In this document: positions 53,709 to 62,697 of the stretch, in pieces | How the letters are laid out: the number at the start of each line of letters is the position of its first letter | Position numbering within the stretch: position 1 is the first letter of the stretch | NCBI GenBank assembly: GCA_965204685.1 | Contig: OZ242004.1 | Span: 2,418,001-2,482,000, forward strand | Source of the DNA: Bin87 sp965204685 | Lineage (GTDB): Bacteria > Chloroflexota > Dehalococcoidia > Lucifugimonadales > UBA3495 | Length of the DNA stretch: 64,000 nt | Direction: 5' to 3' | Translations under genes and position numbers: made by a program | The notes under the pieces: model-generated | The model's input: the letters and a program-made list of their open reading frames with translations, nothing else | Databases searched by the model: none | Told to the model about the DNA's origin: nothing

Positions 53709-54218
53709 ATGGCCGAATTGAGTCCCGCCCGCATCCTGGCGGAGTTGAAGAAGAATGGCGCGACCCACGTGGTCTGGCTCCCCGACAGCGAGACCAACTT
53801 CCTCTACGTGCTGATGAGCGAGGAACCCAGCCTGGACCTGGTGCCCGTCAGCCGCGAGGGTCACGCTTTCTCCACCGCAGCGGGTCTGGCCGCCGGCGGG
53901 AAAAAGCCGGTGATCCTGATCCAGAACACCGGCATGATGGAGTCCGGCGACTCCCTGCGTGGCTGGGGCCTGGGCATGAACGTCCCCGTGGTGATGATGG
54001 TCGGATATCGCGGCTGGACGCGCCACGGCGTTATCAACGACACCGCCGCCTTCTACACGGAACGCTTCCTCCATGCGTTCAACATCAACTATTACCTGGT
54101 CGAGTCCGACGAGGACGCCGACCGCATCTCAATTGCCTTTGCCGAGGCGCAGCGGGAGAAACGTCCCGTGGCCGTCCTCGTCGGCGACGAGTACCACGGC
54201 TTCAACGTCAGCCGCTGA
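53709..54218 (+). CDS. ThDP-dependent decarboxylase, N-terminal (PYR) subunit; sulfopyruvate/phosphonopyruvate decarboxylase alpha-like
   Basis: The protein has 169 residues from ATG 53709, preceded by GAGGCAGG. ATHVVWLPDSETNFLYVLM, the Glu-containing SREGHAFSTAAGLAAGGKKPVILIQNTGM and VVMMVGYRGWTRHG match the PYR domain of ComD-type subunits. The catalytic Glu of the PYR domain is in SREGHA. It needs the next gene product to form the active site. It decarboxylates a 3-sulfo-, phosphono- or related pyruvate to the aldehyde. An aldehyde dehydrogenase is encoded 5 kb downstream but is not adjacent. Confidence 0.82.
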   Translation: MAELSPARILAELKKNGATHVVWLPDSETNFLYVLMSEEPSLDLVPVSREGHAFSTAAGLAAGGKKPVILIQNTGMMESGDSLRGWGLGMNVPVVMMVGYRGWTRHGVINDTAAFYTERFLHAFNINYYLVESDEDADRISIAFAEAQREKRPVAVLVGDEYHGFNVSR

Positions 54219-54245
54219 TCAACGCAGATAACGGAAGTGACCACC

Positions 54246-54836
54246 ATGATGAAAACGGCGGAAATGCTGGAAATTTTCAACAAGCATCGCGGCGACGCGG
54301 TGGTGATACCAGGGCGCGGCGGACGGTTCTGGGTCGAGATGAGCGATCAGCCCGATCGGGATCTGCCCCTGGGCGACCCTGCCATGGGCGGGCACGCCTC
54401 TTTTGCTCTTGGCCTGGCCCTCGCCATTCCGGACCAGCGCGTGGTGCTGTTCGATTCCGAAGGGGACGTGCTGATGGGAATGGGCGCCCTGCCCACCATC
54501 GCGGAGAAAGCGCCGTCCAACCTCTACCATTTCATGCTGGACAACGGCGTGTACGCGACCACCGGCGGCCAACCCGTTCCCAACGCCGATCAGATGGAAT
54601 ATGACGTGGTCGCCCAGGGATGTGGTTATCCGTCCACCTATGCCATTGACAACCTGGAGGACTTCGCCAGCCAGATCGAGGAGATTCTGAGCCGGCCGGG
54701 CCCGGTGTTCGTCGCCCTGAAAATCGACCCCGAAATCATCAACGAGCCCATCAACGCCCGCCCCCAGTGGCAGCGGAAGACCCGCAACCAAGCCGTCGCC
54801 GACATGCAGGCTGAGCTGGGTATCTCGGTCGGGTGA
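54246..54836 (+). CDS. ThDP-dependent decarboxylase, C-terminal (PP) subunit; sulfopyruvate/phosphonopyruvate decarboxylase beta-like
   Basis: The protein has 196 residues from ATG 54246 (alternatives GTG 54237, ATG 54249). GDPAMGGHASFALGLALAIP, the ThDP/Mg motif SEGDVLMGMGALPTIAEKAPSNLYHFMLDNG and GGQPVP match the PP domain of ComE-type subunits. The GD...N spacing is normal. It is transcribed with the preceding subunit (27-base gap). The real substrate is not decided by sequence; coenzyme M biosynthesis is unlikely without other com genes. Confidence 0.82.
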   Translation: MMKTAEMLEIFNKHRGDAVVIPGRGGRFWVEMSDQPDRDLPLGDPAMGGHASFALGLALAIPDQRVVLFDSEGDVLMGMGALPTIAEKAPSNLYHFMLDNGVYATTGGQPVPNADQMEYDVVAQGCGYPSTYAIDNLEDFASQIEEILSRPGPVFVALKIDPEIINEPINARPQWQRKTRNQAVADMQAELGISVG

Positions 54837-55030
54837 CGTATGCTGCGGAGCGCTGGCGACCGACGGTTAAATTGACATAAGTCGCGGTCGGTGACGGATC
54901 GCGCACCGAGTCCATGCTGGTATCATGGATTCAGGCTCGATCCGATCCACCACGGTTGGGTCGTATAACGTCAAGATCAATGCTGCGCCGACGACGCCTA
55001 TAGCCGGGTCGTGGCGCCAGGAGGTGGGTG

Positions 55031-55372
55031 ATGCCGAGCAAAGGCAAACGGGTGGCGGCCCGACAGAACAACCTGCGTCGCCGTCGCGGCGGCGCGAACC
55101 GCGCGGCTCCGGCGCGGAATCCTGCCGCCGCATCGCCGGTGGCCTCGGCGGTGGCTGAAGCCGAGCCGGAGCGTCCGGTTACTGCCGCAACTGCGACGGC
55201 CCCGGCCCAGTCTCGGGCCACAACCGCCGTCGGCCGGCCGGCTTCCGTGCCCCGGGGCCGACGGTTCGACCGGCCGGCCGCATACAACCACGTTGGCTCG
55301 GAACTCAGGCGTATCGGCATCTTTTCCGGCGTGTTGGTGGTCGTGCTCGTCGCCGTGTCCTTTGTGCTTTAG
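55031..55372 (+). CDS. small Ala/Arg-rich protein with one C-terminal membrane helix
   Basis: The protein has 113 residues from ATG 55031, preceded by CAGGAGG. The N-terminus is very basic (MPSKGKRVAARQNNLRRRRG), followed by a low-complexity Ala/Pro/Thr region and a final hydrophobic helix (GIFSGVLVVVLVAVSFVL). It is a tail-anchored-looking protein. It lies 28 bases before uvrC. Function unknown. Confidence 0.55.
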   Translation: MPSKGKRVAARQNNLRRRRGGANRAAPARNPAAASPVASAVAEAEPERPVTAATATAPAQSRATTAVGRPASVPRGRRFDRPAAYNHVGSELRRIGIFSGVLVVVLVAVSFVL

Positions 55373-55400
55373 GTCCCGCGCATGAGGCAGGGCTCGGATC

Positions 55401-57257
55401 GTGGTTCGGCAGGAATTCGACCATCGACTGTTGGTGACGCCGGAACGCCCCGGCGTTTACCTGATGAAGAACGCCGCCGGGGCGGTCATCTACGTCGGTA
55501 AGGCCGCGGTACTGCGCAACCGACTTCGTTCCTACTTCGGGTCGCCGGCGGGCCTGGATCGCAAGACCCGGCGCATGGTCAGTGAGCTGGCTGACTTCGA
55601 GTACATCGTCACCGACACCGAGGCCGAGGCGCTCATCCTTGAGAACACCCTCATCAAGCGCCACCGGCCCTATTTCAACGTTCGCCTCAAGGACGACAAA
55701 ACCTACCCCTACCTCAAAGTAGACCTGTCCGAGGACTTTCCCCGCGTTTACATCACGCGGGGCGTGCACAAAGACGGCGCGCGGTATTTCGGGCCCTTTG
55801 CCAGCGCGGGCAGCGTCCGCCAGTCCATGGACCTGGTCAAGAAGCTGTTTCCCTACCGTTCCTGTACCAAGAGGATCACGGGAACCGACCCGCGTCCGTG
55901 CCTGGAATACTACATTCACCGCTGCGTCGGTCCCTGCGCCGGCCTGGCCAGCCAGGAGGAGTACGCCGACGTTGTCAAACAGGTGATCCTGTTCCTGGAA
56001 GGGAACACCGAAGTCGTCACGGGTCAGCTCCGAGACAAGATGGAGGCGGCGGCCGAGGAGCTGGAATTCGAGCGCGCCGCGGCTCTCCGCGACCAGATGG
56101 CGGCCATCCAGAAGTTCGAGGAAGAGCGCACAGTCAAAGTAGATTCCGGCCGGCAGACCGACCTCGACGCCATCGCGGTATCCGTTGCGGCTAACGAAAC
56201 CTGGGTCGAGGTATTCTTCATCCGTCACGGCAAGCTCATTGGCCGCGATCATTTCTTTATGGAAGGTCCACAGGATGGCGAACCCGGCGAGATCATCGCC
56301 CAGTTCGTCCAGCAGTTTTACGCCACCGCCCTGGAAGTGCCCCCCATCGTCCTGGTGCAGCACGATCCGCCCGGCGAGGAGGCCCAACTCTTGCAGGACT
56401 TCCTGCGCAGTCGCCGCGGCGGCGCGGTTCGCATCTATCGTCCTCAGCGCGGGGAGAACCGAAAGCTGATGGACGTGGTCGCCGCCAACGCTTCGGAGGG
56501 CCTCGCCCAGCATCGGGTCAAATGGCTGAACCGCTCCGATGCCATCCAGGGCGCGTTGACCGAGCTGGAGGAAGAACTCAGCCTGCCCACGGCTCCGCGA
56601 CGCATGGAGTGTTACGACATCTCCCACATCCAGGGAAGCAACCTGGTGGGCAGCATGGTCGTATTCGATGACGGCAAGGCGCGTACCCGGGATTATCGGC
56701 GGTTCAAGATCAAGGCCGTGGACGGCGTGGACGACTATGCCAGCATGAAGGAGATGCTCACCCGCCGTTTCAAACGGCTGAGCCAGGCCATAGCCAACCC
56801 GGATCCCGACGGCAGGGTCGATAACTGGGGCGTGGTGCCGGACCTGGTGATCATCGACGGCGGCAAGGGTCACCTGTCGGCGGCCCAGGAAGTGATGCTT
56901 CACCTGGGCCTGGAACAGATTCCATTGTGCTCCCTGGCCAAGGAAAACGAGGAGATCTTCGTCCCGCACACCCCTGAGCCCATCGATTTGCCCCGAGATT
57001 CCCAGGCGCTCTACCTCATGCAACGCATCCGGGACGAAGCGCACCGGTTCGCCATCAGCTTCCACCGCAATCTGCGCTCCAAGAGCAGCCTGAAATCGCC
57101 CATTGACATGGTCACCGGCATTGGCCCCAAGCGGAAGCGCATGTTGCTCCGGCGGTTCGGCTCCCTCCAGGGCATCAAGGACGCCAGCGTCGAGGAGATT
57201 GCCGCCGTTCCCGGTTTGACCCGCTCGCTGGCGGTGAGATTAAAGCAAACGATTTAG
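55401..57257 (+). CDS. uvrC: excinuclease ABC subunit C
   Basis: The protein has 618 residues from GTG 55401. The GIY-YIG nuclease domain begins PGVYLMKNAAGAVIYVGKA. A Cys-bearing insertion (YRSC...RPCLEYYIHRCVGPC) likely holds a metal. The UVR motif LEFERAAALRDQMAAI binds UvrB. The RNase H-like C-terminal nuclease has CYDISHIQGSNLVGSMVVF and DLVIIDGGKGHLSAA. The end is a helix-hairpin-helix (GIGPKRKRMLLRRFG, AVPGLTRSLAVRL). It makes the 3' and 5' incisions in nucleotide excision repair. Confidence 0.95.
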   Translation: MVRQEFDHRLLVTPERPGVYLMKNAAGAVIYVGKAAVLRNRLRSYFGSPAGLDRKTRRMVSELADFEYIVTDTEAEALILENTLIKRHRPYFNVRLKDDKTYPYLKVDLSEDFPRVYITRGVHKDGARYFGPFASAGSVRQSMDLVKKLFPYRSCTKRITGTDPRPCLEYYIHRCVGPCAGLASQEEYADVVKQVILFLEGNTEVVTGQLRDKMEAAAEELEFERAAALRDQMAAIQKFEEERTVKVDSGRQTDLDAIAVSVAANETWVEVFFIRHGKLIGRDHFFMEGPQDGEPGEIIAQFVQQFYATALEVPPIVLVQHDPPGEEAQLLQDFLRSRRGGAVRIYRPQRGENRKLMDVVAANASEGLAQHRVKWLNRSDAIQGALTELEEELSLPTAPRRMECYDISHIQGSNLVGSMVVFDDGKARTRDYRRFKIKAVDGVDDYASMKEMLTRRFKRLSQAIANPDPDGRVDNWGVVPDLVIIDGGKGHLSAAQEVMLHLGLEQIPLCSLAKENEEIFVPHTPEPIDLPRDSQALYLMQRIRDEAHRFAISFHRNLRSKSSLKSPIDMVTGIGPKRKRMLLRRFGSLQGIKDASVEEIAAVPGLTRSLAVRLKQTI

Positions 57258-57297
57258 ACCGGCCGGCGCAACGAGTGTCGGTCGCCGAGGAACCGCG

Positions 57298-58722
57298 ATG
57301 AATCGCCCGCCCGACTCTCAACCCACCGGAACGTCCGGTTACGGGCCGCCGTCCACCGGCGACGGCGCCATCCCGACCGACCCGCATTCCCTGGGGCAGC
57401 GCATACGCGAAGCGCTGGGGAGTGACCGCGTTGGCACGGCGGCCGGGCTGCTGCGCCAGATGCTGGCAGCGGACCAGGGCATTCTGCTGCAGCGCGTCTC
57501 CCGGGCGGAGCGCCGACTGCTCATCGCGCTGCTGCCCCGGCGCGAAATTTCCGACATCCTGGATGAGGCGCCCACGTCGTCGTCGGCTACCATCGTTGAA
57601 GAACTGTCGCCGGAGCGCGCCGCCAACCTACTGGACGACGTAGACAGCCACACCGTAGCTGATATTTTGCAGGCGCTTCCCGACGAGCGCGCGGCGTCCA
57701 TCGTTGCCGAGCTGGACCGTCCCCAGGACGTGGTCCCGCTGCTTCAGTACCCGCCGGACACCGCCGGCGGCATCATGACCACGGACTTCCCCCGCGTCAG
57801 GCAGAACGTTACGGCCGGCAACGCGCTGGATACCCTGCGGCTGTTCGGGGAGGATGCTGAGGGATTCGGCTGGGTCTGCGTGCTGGACAATGACCGGCGG
57901 CTGGTCAGGGCAGTGAGCATCACCCAACTGGCCCTGGTGAGCCCGGCCCGGCCGGTGGCGGACATTGCCGACCAGCACGGCTACCGCCTGGTGTCGGTGT
58001 CGCCGGAAACAGACCAGGAAGAAGTGCACCGGATTATGTCCCGTTACTCGTTCAGCATCGTTCCGGTGGTGGACGAGGCCCAGCGGGTGTTGGGAGTGGT
58101 ACGGGCCGAAGAAGCGCTGCACGTCGGCGAGGAAGAGGCCGCCGAGGATATGCTGCGCATCGCGTCGGCGCCGGGGGAGAGAGTATTCGGTCCGTTGCGT
58201 CTTTCGGTGGCCCATCGCTTGCCCTGGCTGGCGGTTAACCTGGGTACTGTGCTGGCGGCGGCGGCGGTGGTTAATCTGTTCGAGTCCACCATTGCGGCGA
58301 TTGCCATGCTGGCGGTGTTCTTGCCGGTAGTGGCGGGCCAGGGAGGTATTGCGGGTACGCAAACGGTTACGCTGGTGGTGCGTGGGCTCGCCCTGGGCGA
58401 GGTAGCGCCCAACGAGGGCTGGCGCTTGCTGGGTCGGGAATCCCTGCTCGGTTTGTTTCGCGGTTTAGCCCTGGCGCTGCTGGCCGGCCTGCTGGGTTGG
58501 GTGTGGAAAGGGAGCATCGGGCTCGGCCTGGCCATCGGCATCGCGATGGTGGGGAACCTACTGGTGGCGGCCCTGGCCGGCGCCGGCGTGCCCCTGCTGC
58601 TCCGCCGGTTGGGCATCGATCCTGCGGTATCTTCGGCGGTGTTCGTGACCACGTTTACCGATGTGTTCGGGTTCCTGATTTTCCTCGCTGCCGGTGGTTT
58701 CCTCGTGCGGGCGCTGGGCTGA
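57298..58722 (+). CDS. mgtE: MgtE family magnesium transporter
   Basis: The protein has 474 residues. After a Pro-rich leader, the MgtE N domain (residues 35-150: REISDILDEAP, ERAANLLDDVDSHTVADILQALPDERA) is followed by two CBS domains (about 155-275). The C-terminal part has five hydrophobic helices. The pore segment includes VFLPVVAGQGGIAGTQTVTLVVRGLALGE, close to the family's P-x-x-x-G-N-x-G-x-Q pattern but with Gly in place of Asn. The N and CBS domains sense cytoplasmic Mg to gate the channel. It begins 40 bases after uvrC. Confidence 0.88.
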   Translation: MNRPPDSQPTGTSGYGPPSTGDGAIPTDPHSLGQRIREALGSDRVGTAAGLLRQMLAADQGILLQRVSRAERRLLIALLPRREISDILDEAPTSSSATIVEELSPERAANLLDDVDSHTVADILQALPDERAASIVAELDRPQDVVPLLQYPPDTAGGIMTTDFPRVRQNVTAGNALDTLRLFGEDAEGFGWVCVLDNDRRLVRAVSITQLALVSPARPVADIADQHGYRLVSVSPETDQEEVHRIMSRYSFSIVPVVDEAQRVLGVVRAEEALHVGEEEAAEDMLRIASAPGERVFGPLRLSVAHRLPWLAVNLGTVLAAAAVVNLFESTIAAIAMLAVFLPVVAGQGGIAGTQTVTLVVRGLALGEVAPNEGWRLLGRESLLGLFRGLALALLAGLLGWVWKGSIGLGLAIGIAMVGNLLVAALAGAGVPLLLRRLGIDPAVSSAVFVTTFTDVFGFLIFLAAGGFLVRALG

Positions 58723-58818
58723 CGGATTGGCCTAACCCCGCTGGTTTTACGCCTTGCCATAGGTCCCGGAGTTACTTTACTATTGAGCCCGGCGCAGGGG
58801 CGTCATCAGGTGTGGCGA

Positions 58819-59523
58819 ATGAACAAGCTCAGTATCACGTTGCCGACCGGTAGCCAGGTTTGCATTGAGTCTGACGATGCGGGACTTGTTCGCGAAGTCC
58901 TGTATTCGTTCATGCCGCAGCTCACCGGGGCCAACGGGGCATCAGCGGACTTGCCCATTGCGAAATCGGCGGACCTGCCCGCGCATTCTAATGGGCATTC
59001 GGCGGCCAATGGCTCAACCCAGCATGTGGCCGAGCCGCAACACGCTACGGTAGTCACCGCGGAAAGCAATGGCGCGCCCCCGGTCATACCCGCTGCGACC
59101 GTCGTGCAAATTGCCCCGGCTCCACCGGCGGCTACTCCTACGCCGAATGGTGAGACCGCACTGGCTCCAACGCCGGCCGCTGAAATGATGTCTCCATCGG
59201 ATATGACCCCTTCGGAGCACGAGTACATCGCCTTTTGCCAGCGCGTCAACCCTCTAGGAGACATGCGCCGGGTGGTGGTAGCCGCCGAGGCAGCGCACCG
59301 ATACCTGAACATCGCCAGTGTCGATCCCGACAGCCTGGCTCACCTGTTCACGCTGGCCGGTTGGCCGATTCCGCACAGCTTCGTGCAAACGCTGCGCAAC
59401 GCCGCCCGCACCAAGTTCCGGTGGTTGGAGCGCATACCCGGGCTGTCCGGCCACTACAAGGTGACCAACACCGGGCGCAGCATTGTCCTCGGCGAGGGCG
59501 AGGCTAAGACCGAAGCCGAATAA
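58819..59523 (+). CDS. hypothetical protein with low-complexity linker and C-terminal winged-helix-like domain
   Basis: The protein has 234 residues from ATG 58819. An N-terminal piece (NKLSITLPTGSQVCIESDDAGLVREVL, 1-35) is joined by about 100 residues of Ala/Pro/Thr-rich linker to a helical C-terminal domain (EHEYIAFCQRVNPLGDMRRVVVAAEAA and TLRNAARTKFRWLERIPGLSGHYKVTNTGR). The end resembles a winged helix. DNA binding is a guess. Function unknown. Confidence 0.55.
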   Translation: MNKLSITLPTGSQVCIESDDAGLVREVLYSFMPQLTGANGASADLPIAKSADLPAHSNGHSAANGSTQHVAEPQHATVVTAESNGAPPVIPAATVVQIAPAPPAATPTPNGETALAPTPAAEMMSPSDMTPSEHEYIAFCQRVNPLGDMRRVVVAAEAAHRYLNIASVDPDSLAHLFTLAGWPIPHSFVQTLRNAARTKFRWLERIPGLSGHYKVTNTGRSIVLGEGEAKTEAE

Positions 59524-59614
59524 TCGAGCCCGGGCTCGTGTAGTACAATGTTCCCGGCCGCCGCGCGTCGTGCGTGGGCGCGCTTATTCCGGTTCCCGCA
59601 TCAGGAGTTTCACC

Positions 59615-61033
59615 ATGCGCATGTACATCTGCGGCGAGTGGGTCGACCGCGATGACAAGATGCCTGTCATCAATCCCTTTGACCAGTCGGCGTTCGATAC
59701 CGTCCCGCGCGGCTCCGCTGCCGACGTGCAGGCTGCCATCGCCAGCGCGGTGCGCGGCGCGGCCGTGATGGCCAAATTGCCCGCCCACCGCCGCTATACC
59801 ATCCTCAAGCGCGCCGCCGACCTTATGGAAGAGCGTGCCGACGACCTGGCGGAGACCATCACTCGCGAAGAGGGCAAGGTCATTGCCGAAGGTCGCGCCG
59901 AGGTCCAACGCGCCGTCCAGACCATCACCCTGTCCGCCGAGGAAGCCAAGCGTCTTCACGGCGAGACCGTCCCCCTGGACTCCGCTCCTGGGGTGGTCAA
60001 TCAGTTTGGCTTCACCATTCGCGTGCCCGTGGGGGTCGTGGCCGCGATCGCGCCGTTCAACTTCCCGCTGAACCTGGTGTGCCACAAGGTGGGGCCGGCC
60101 CTGGCCGGTGGAAACGCCGTTATCCTGAAACCTGCCGGGGATACTCCGCTGTCCGCCTTGAAGCTAACCGAGATCCTGCTGGAAGCCGGACTGCCTGAAG
60201 AAGCGATCCAGACCATTACCGGTTCCGGCGCGGAGATCGGCGATGCGATCACCGGCTCTTCCGACGTGCGCAAGATCACGTTCACCGGCAGCATGGAGGT
60301 GGGCGACCAGATCTGCCGCAACGCCGGCATCAAGAAGGTGACGATGGAGCTGGGGTCCAACAGCCCCCTGATCATCATGTCCGACGCCGACATTGAGAAA
60401 GTTGCGGCAGCGACCGTCTCCAGCGGATTTGCCAACGCGGGTCAGGTCTGCATCTCCACGCAGCGCGTCTTCGCGGCGCGCACCATCTACGCCGACCTGC
60501 TCGACGCGCTGGTCAAGCCCACGCAGGAGTTCAGCGTCGGCAATCCTTTCGATGAAGACGTCAAGATGGGCCCGATGATCCGCGAAACCGACGCGGCGCG
60601 GGTCGAGAGTTGGATCGCCGAGGCCGTGGGCCAGGGCGCCCGCGTCATCGCCGGCGGCGACCGCCAGGGAACGCTTCACACGGCTACCGTGGTGGCCGAC
60701 GCCCGTCCGGAGATGCTCATTTCCCGCGAGGAACTCTTCGGCCCCGCCGTGGCGGTCAGCGCCTTTGACGACATCGACGATGCCATCGCCAAGGCCAATG
60801 ATACGCGCTTCGGCCTGTCGGCAGGCATCTTCACCCAGAACGTGGACTGGGCCATGAAATTCGCCCAGGAGGTCCACTCCGGCAACCTGCACATCAATTC
60901 TTCCCCGCAGTGGCGCGCCGACGTCATGCCTTACGGCGGGCTCAAGGACAGCGGGATGGGGAAGGAGGGGCCGGCCTATGCCATTGAAGAGATGACCGAG
61001 CTAAAGATGGTGGTGTTCCACCTCGGAGGTTAG
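59615..61033 (+). CDS. NAD(P)-dependent aldehyde dehydrogenase
   Basis: The protein has 472 residues from ATG 59615, preceded by CAGGAG. GVVAAIAPFNFPLNLVCHKV, the cofactor loop FTGSMEVGDQI, the general base Glu in VTMELGSN and the catalytic Cys in FANAGQVCISTQR are all present. So is the EELFGPAVAV segment. It resembles the succinate-semialdehyde/lactaldehyde dehydrogenase group. The substrate is not determined. A palindrome-family terminator follows at 61080. Confidence 0.9.
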   Translation: MRMYICGEWVDRDDKMPVINPFDQSAFDTVPRGSAADVQAAIASAVRGAAVMAKLPAHRRYTILKRAADLMEERADDLAETITREEGKVIAEGRAEVQRAVQTITLSAEEAKRLHGETVPLDSAPGVVNQFGFTIRVPVGVVAAIAPFNFPLNLVCHKVGPALAGGNAVILKPAGDTPLSALKLTEILLEAGLPEEAIQTITGSGAEIGDAITGSSDVRKITFTGSMEVGDQICRNAGIKKVTMELGSNSPLIIMSDADIEKVAAATVSSGFANAGQVCISTQRVFAARTIYADLLDALVKPTQEFSVGNPFDEDVKMGPMIRETDAARVESWIAEAVGQGARVIAGGDRQGTLHTATVVADARPEMLISREELFGPAVAVSAFDDIDDAIAKANDTRFGLSAGIFTQNVDWAMKFAQEVHSGNLHINSSPQWRADVMPYGGLKDSGMGKEGPAYAIEEMTELKMVVFHLGG

Positions 61034-61079
61034 GCTCGCCGCGCAGTCCGCGCCGGCAAAGCCCGAACCCAGACCATCC

Positions 61080-61103
61080 AGGGGCGAATGATCATTCGCC
61101 CCT
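61080..61103. terminator. perfect 24-bp palindrome, copy of the GAATGATCATTC family
   Basis: AGGGGCGAATGA followed by its exact reverse complement, between the aldehyde dehydrogenase and PIG-L genes. It shares 24 bases with the palindrome at 562-589. Confidence 0.7.
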
Positions 61104-61131
61104 ATCCATTCCAGCACGATGGAGTGTCGAT

Positions 61132-61944
61132 ATGACGAGCAGACCTCATGGTATCGACGGTTGGGGATACCCCAATCAGGAGTATGCCCCAGAGCCTCGG
61201 GTGATGACCGAAGCGCCGCGCAGCGCCCTGGTGGTCACCCCCCATCCCGACGACGCCGAGGGCGGGTGCGGTGCGACCATGGCCAAGTGGATCGCCGAAT
61301 CGGGAACCAAAGTGGTCATCCTGATGTGCACCAACGGCAACAAGGGTACCGGAGACCGCTCGTTGACCCCCGAGTCGCTGGCCGCGACCCGGGAGATTGA
61401 GCAGCAAAATGCCGCCGACGTGCTCGGTGTCTCCGAGGTCGTGTTTCTCCGTTATGGCGACGGCGAACTGGAGGACACGCACGCGTATCGCGGACAGGTC
61501 GTTCGCGAAATCAGGCGGCACAAACCCGAGGTGGTGTTCGGTATCGACCCCTATCGCGTCACGTCGCACACCCACCGTGACCACCGGCACAGCGGCCAGG
61601 CGGCTCTGGACGCGGCGTTCTCATACGCGTGGAGCTGGCAGGATTTTCCGGAGCAGATCGAGGAAGAAGGATTGGAGCCGCACCGGGTGCGAGAGGCACT
61701 GCTTTGGGGGTCCGAGCGGCCGGACACTTTCATCTCAATCACCGAGGAGAACATACTCCGGAAAGCGGAGGCCCTCAGCCAGCACGCCTCCCAAATTAGC
61801 GCCCGCACCAGGTCACAGCGCCTGGATCGCATGACTGAAGGTTGCCGACTACAAGGTGAACGTTGCGGCGTTCCTTTCGCCGAAGGGTTCCGACGCATCG
61901 ACTTCAACCTCGGCACCGACGATTGGTGGCTGCTGAACCGTTAG
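61132..61944 (+). CDS. PIG-L/LmbE family deacetylase (second copy)
   Basis: The protein has 270 residues. The metal site appears as HPDDAE (38-43) and the later HRDHRHSG, with NGNKGTGD between. It differs from the 2414 protein in its longer N-terminus and in the spacing after the motif. That pattern is closer to the BshB-like branch acting on sugar N-acetyl groups. No thiol-pathway partner is nearby. No signal peptide. Confidence 0.82.
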   Translation: MTSRPHGIDGWGYPNQEYAPEPRVMTEAPRSALVVTPHPDDAEGGCGATMAKWIAESGTKVVILMCTNGNKGTGDRSLTPESLAATREIEQQNAADVLGVSEVVFLRYGDGELEDTHAYRGQVVREIRRHKPEVVFGIDPYRVTSHTHRDHRHSGQAALDAAFSYAWSWQDFPEQIEEEGLEPHRVREALLWGSERPDTFISITEENILRKAEALSQHASQISARTRSQRLDRMTEGCRLQGERCGVPFAEGFRRIDFNLGTDDWWLLNR

Positions 61945-61986
61945 CTCGCCCGTCTCACGTATAATGGGAGCCACGGGAAGCTAGTC

Positions 61987-62694
61987 ATGGTCATCATCCA
62001 CACCAGCGACGACCTACTGCGCGTACTCCGCGAAAACCCGGAGTGGAGGGCGGAAGTACGGCGCGAAATCCTCACCGAGGAGCTACTCAGCCTGCCGGCC
62101 CGCTTCGACAGGTTCGTGGCGAAAACCGAGCAGTTCATTGAGAAAACCGAGCAGTTCATTGACGAGCAACGGCAGTTTAACGAGGGGCAGCGCCGGTTCA
62201 ACGCCACGGTGGAAGGCTTTATGGCCCGAACTGACCGGCGATTTGCGAGAATGGAGGGCGATATTTCCGAGATGAAAGATACCCATGCCATTAGCAAAAC
62301 TGTCAGAGATGCTGAGGGTATCGCTCACGATATGGGATATAAATTTATCCGAACGCTCAGTATCAGCGATTTGCTTGCGATGGTAGCCAGCAACGACACT
62401 GTCGATCTGGAGACCGGAGAACTGCGCAGCTTCCGACTCGCCGACCTGGTTATCGAAGCCGCCGACGGGGACGAGACTATCCATTACATCGCAATGGAAG
62501 TCTCTTACACCGCGGACAGGCGTGACACAGGCCGCGCCATCCGCAACGCCGGCTTCCTGACCCGGTTCACCGGACGTCCAGCCCACCCGGCCGTCGCCAG
62601 CATCCGCAACGACCGGGGGATCCAGGACCTTATCGATAGCGGCCAAGTGTACTGGTACGAACTCGAAGACCGTACACCGCGGCCAGGAGCATAG
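61987..62694 (+). CDS. coiled-coil protein with PD-(D/E)XK-like C-terminal domain
   Basis: The protein has 235 residues. An N-terminal helix (DDLLRVLRENPEWRAEVRREIL) and a coiled coil (about 35-105), including the tandem repeat KTEQFIEKTEQFID, precede a C-terminal domain. LADLVIEAADGDETIHYIAMEVSYTAD has the D...ExS spacing of a nuclease-like fold. Chromosomes of Chloroflexota and Cyanobacteria carry many such proteins (DUF3782-like). Function unproven. Confidence 0.6.
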   Translation: MVIIHTSDDLLRVLRENPEWRAEVRREILTEELLSLPARFDRFVAKTEQFIEKTEQFIDEQRQFNEGQRRFNATVEGFMARTDRRFARMEGDISEMKDTHAISKTVRDAEGIAHDMGYKFIRTLSISDLLAMVASNDTVDLETGELRSFRLADLVIEAADGDETIHYIAMEVSYTADRRDTGRAIRNAGFLTRFTGRPAHPAVASIRNDRGIQDLIDSGQVYWYELEDRTPRPGA

Positions 62695-62697
62695 CAG

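Noticed and set aside
55305..57065. 586-codon open frame on the minus strand
   Set aside because: It is antisense to uvrC, whose motifs are complete. Long antisense frames are expected in high-GC DNA, and the translation lacks any recognisable domain.
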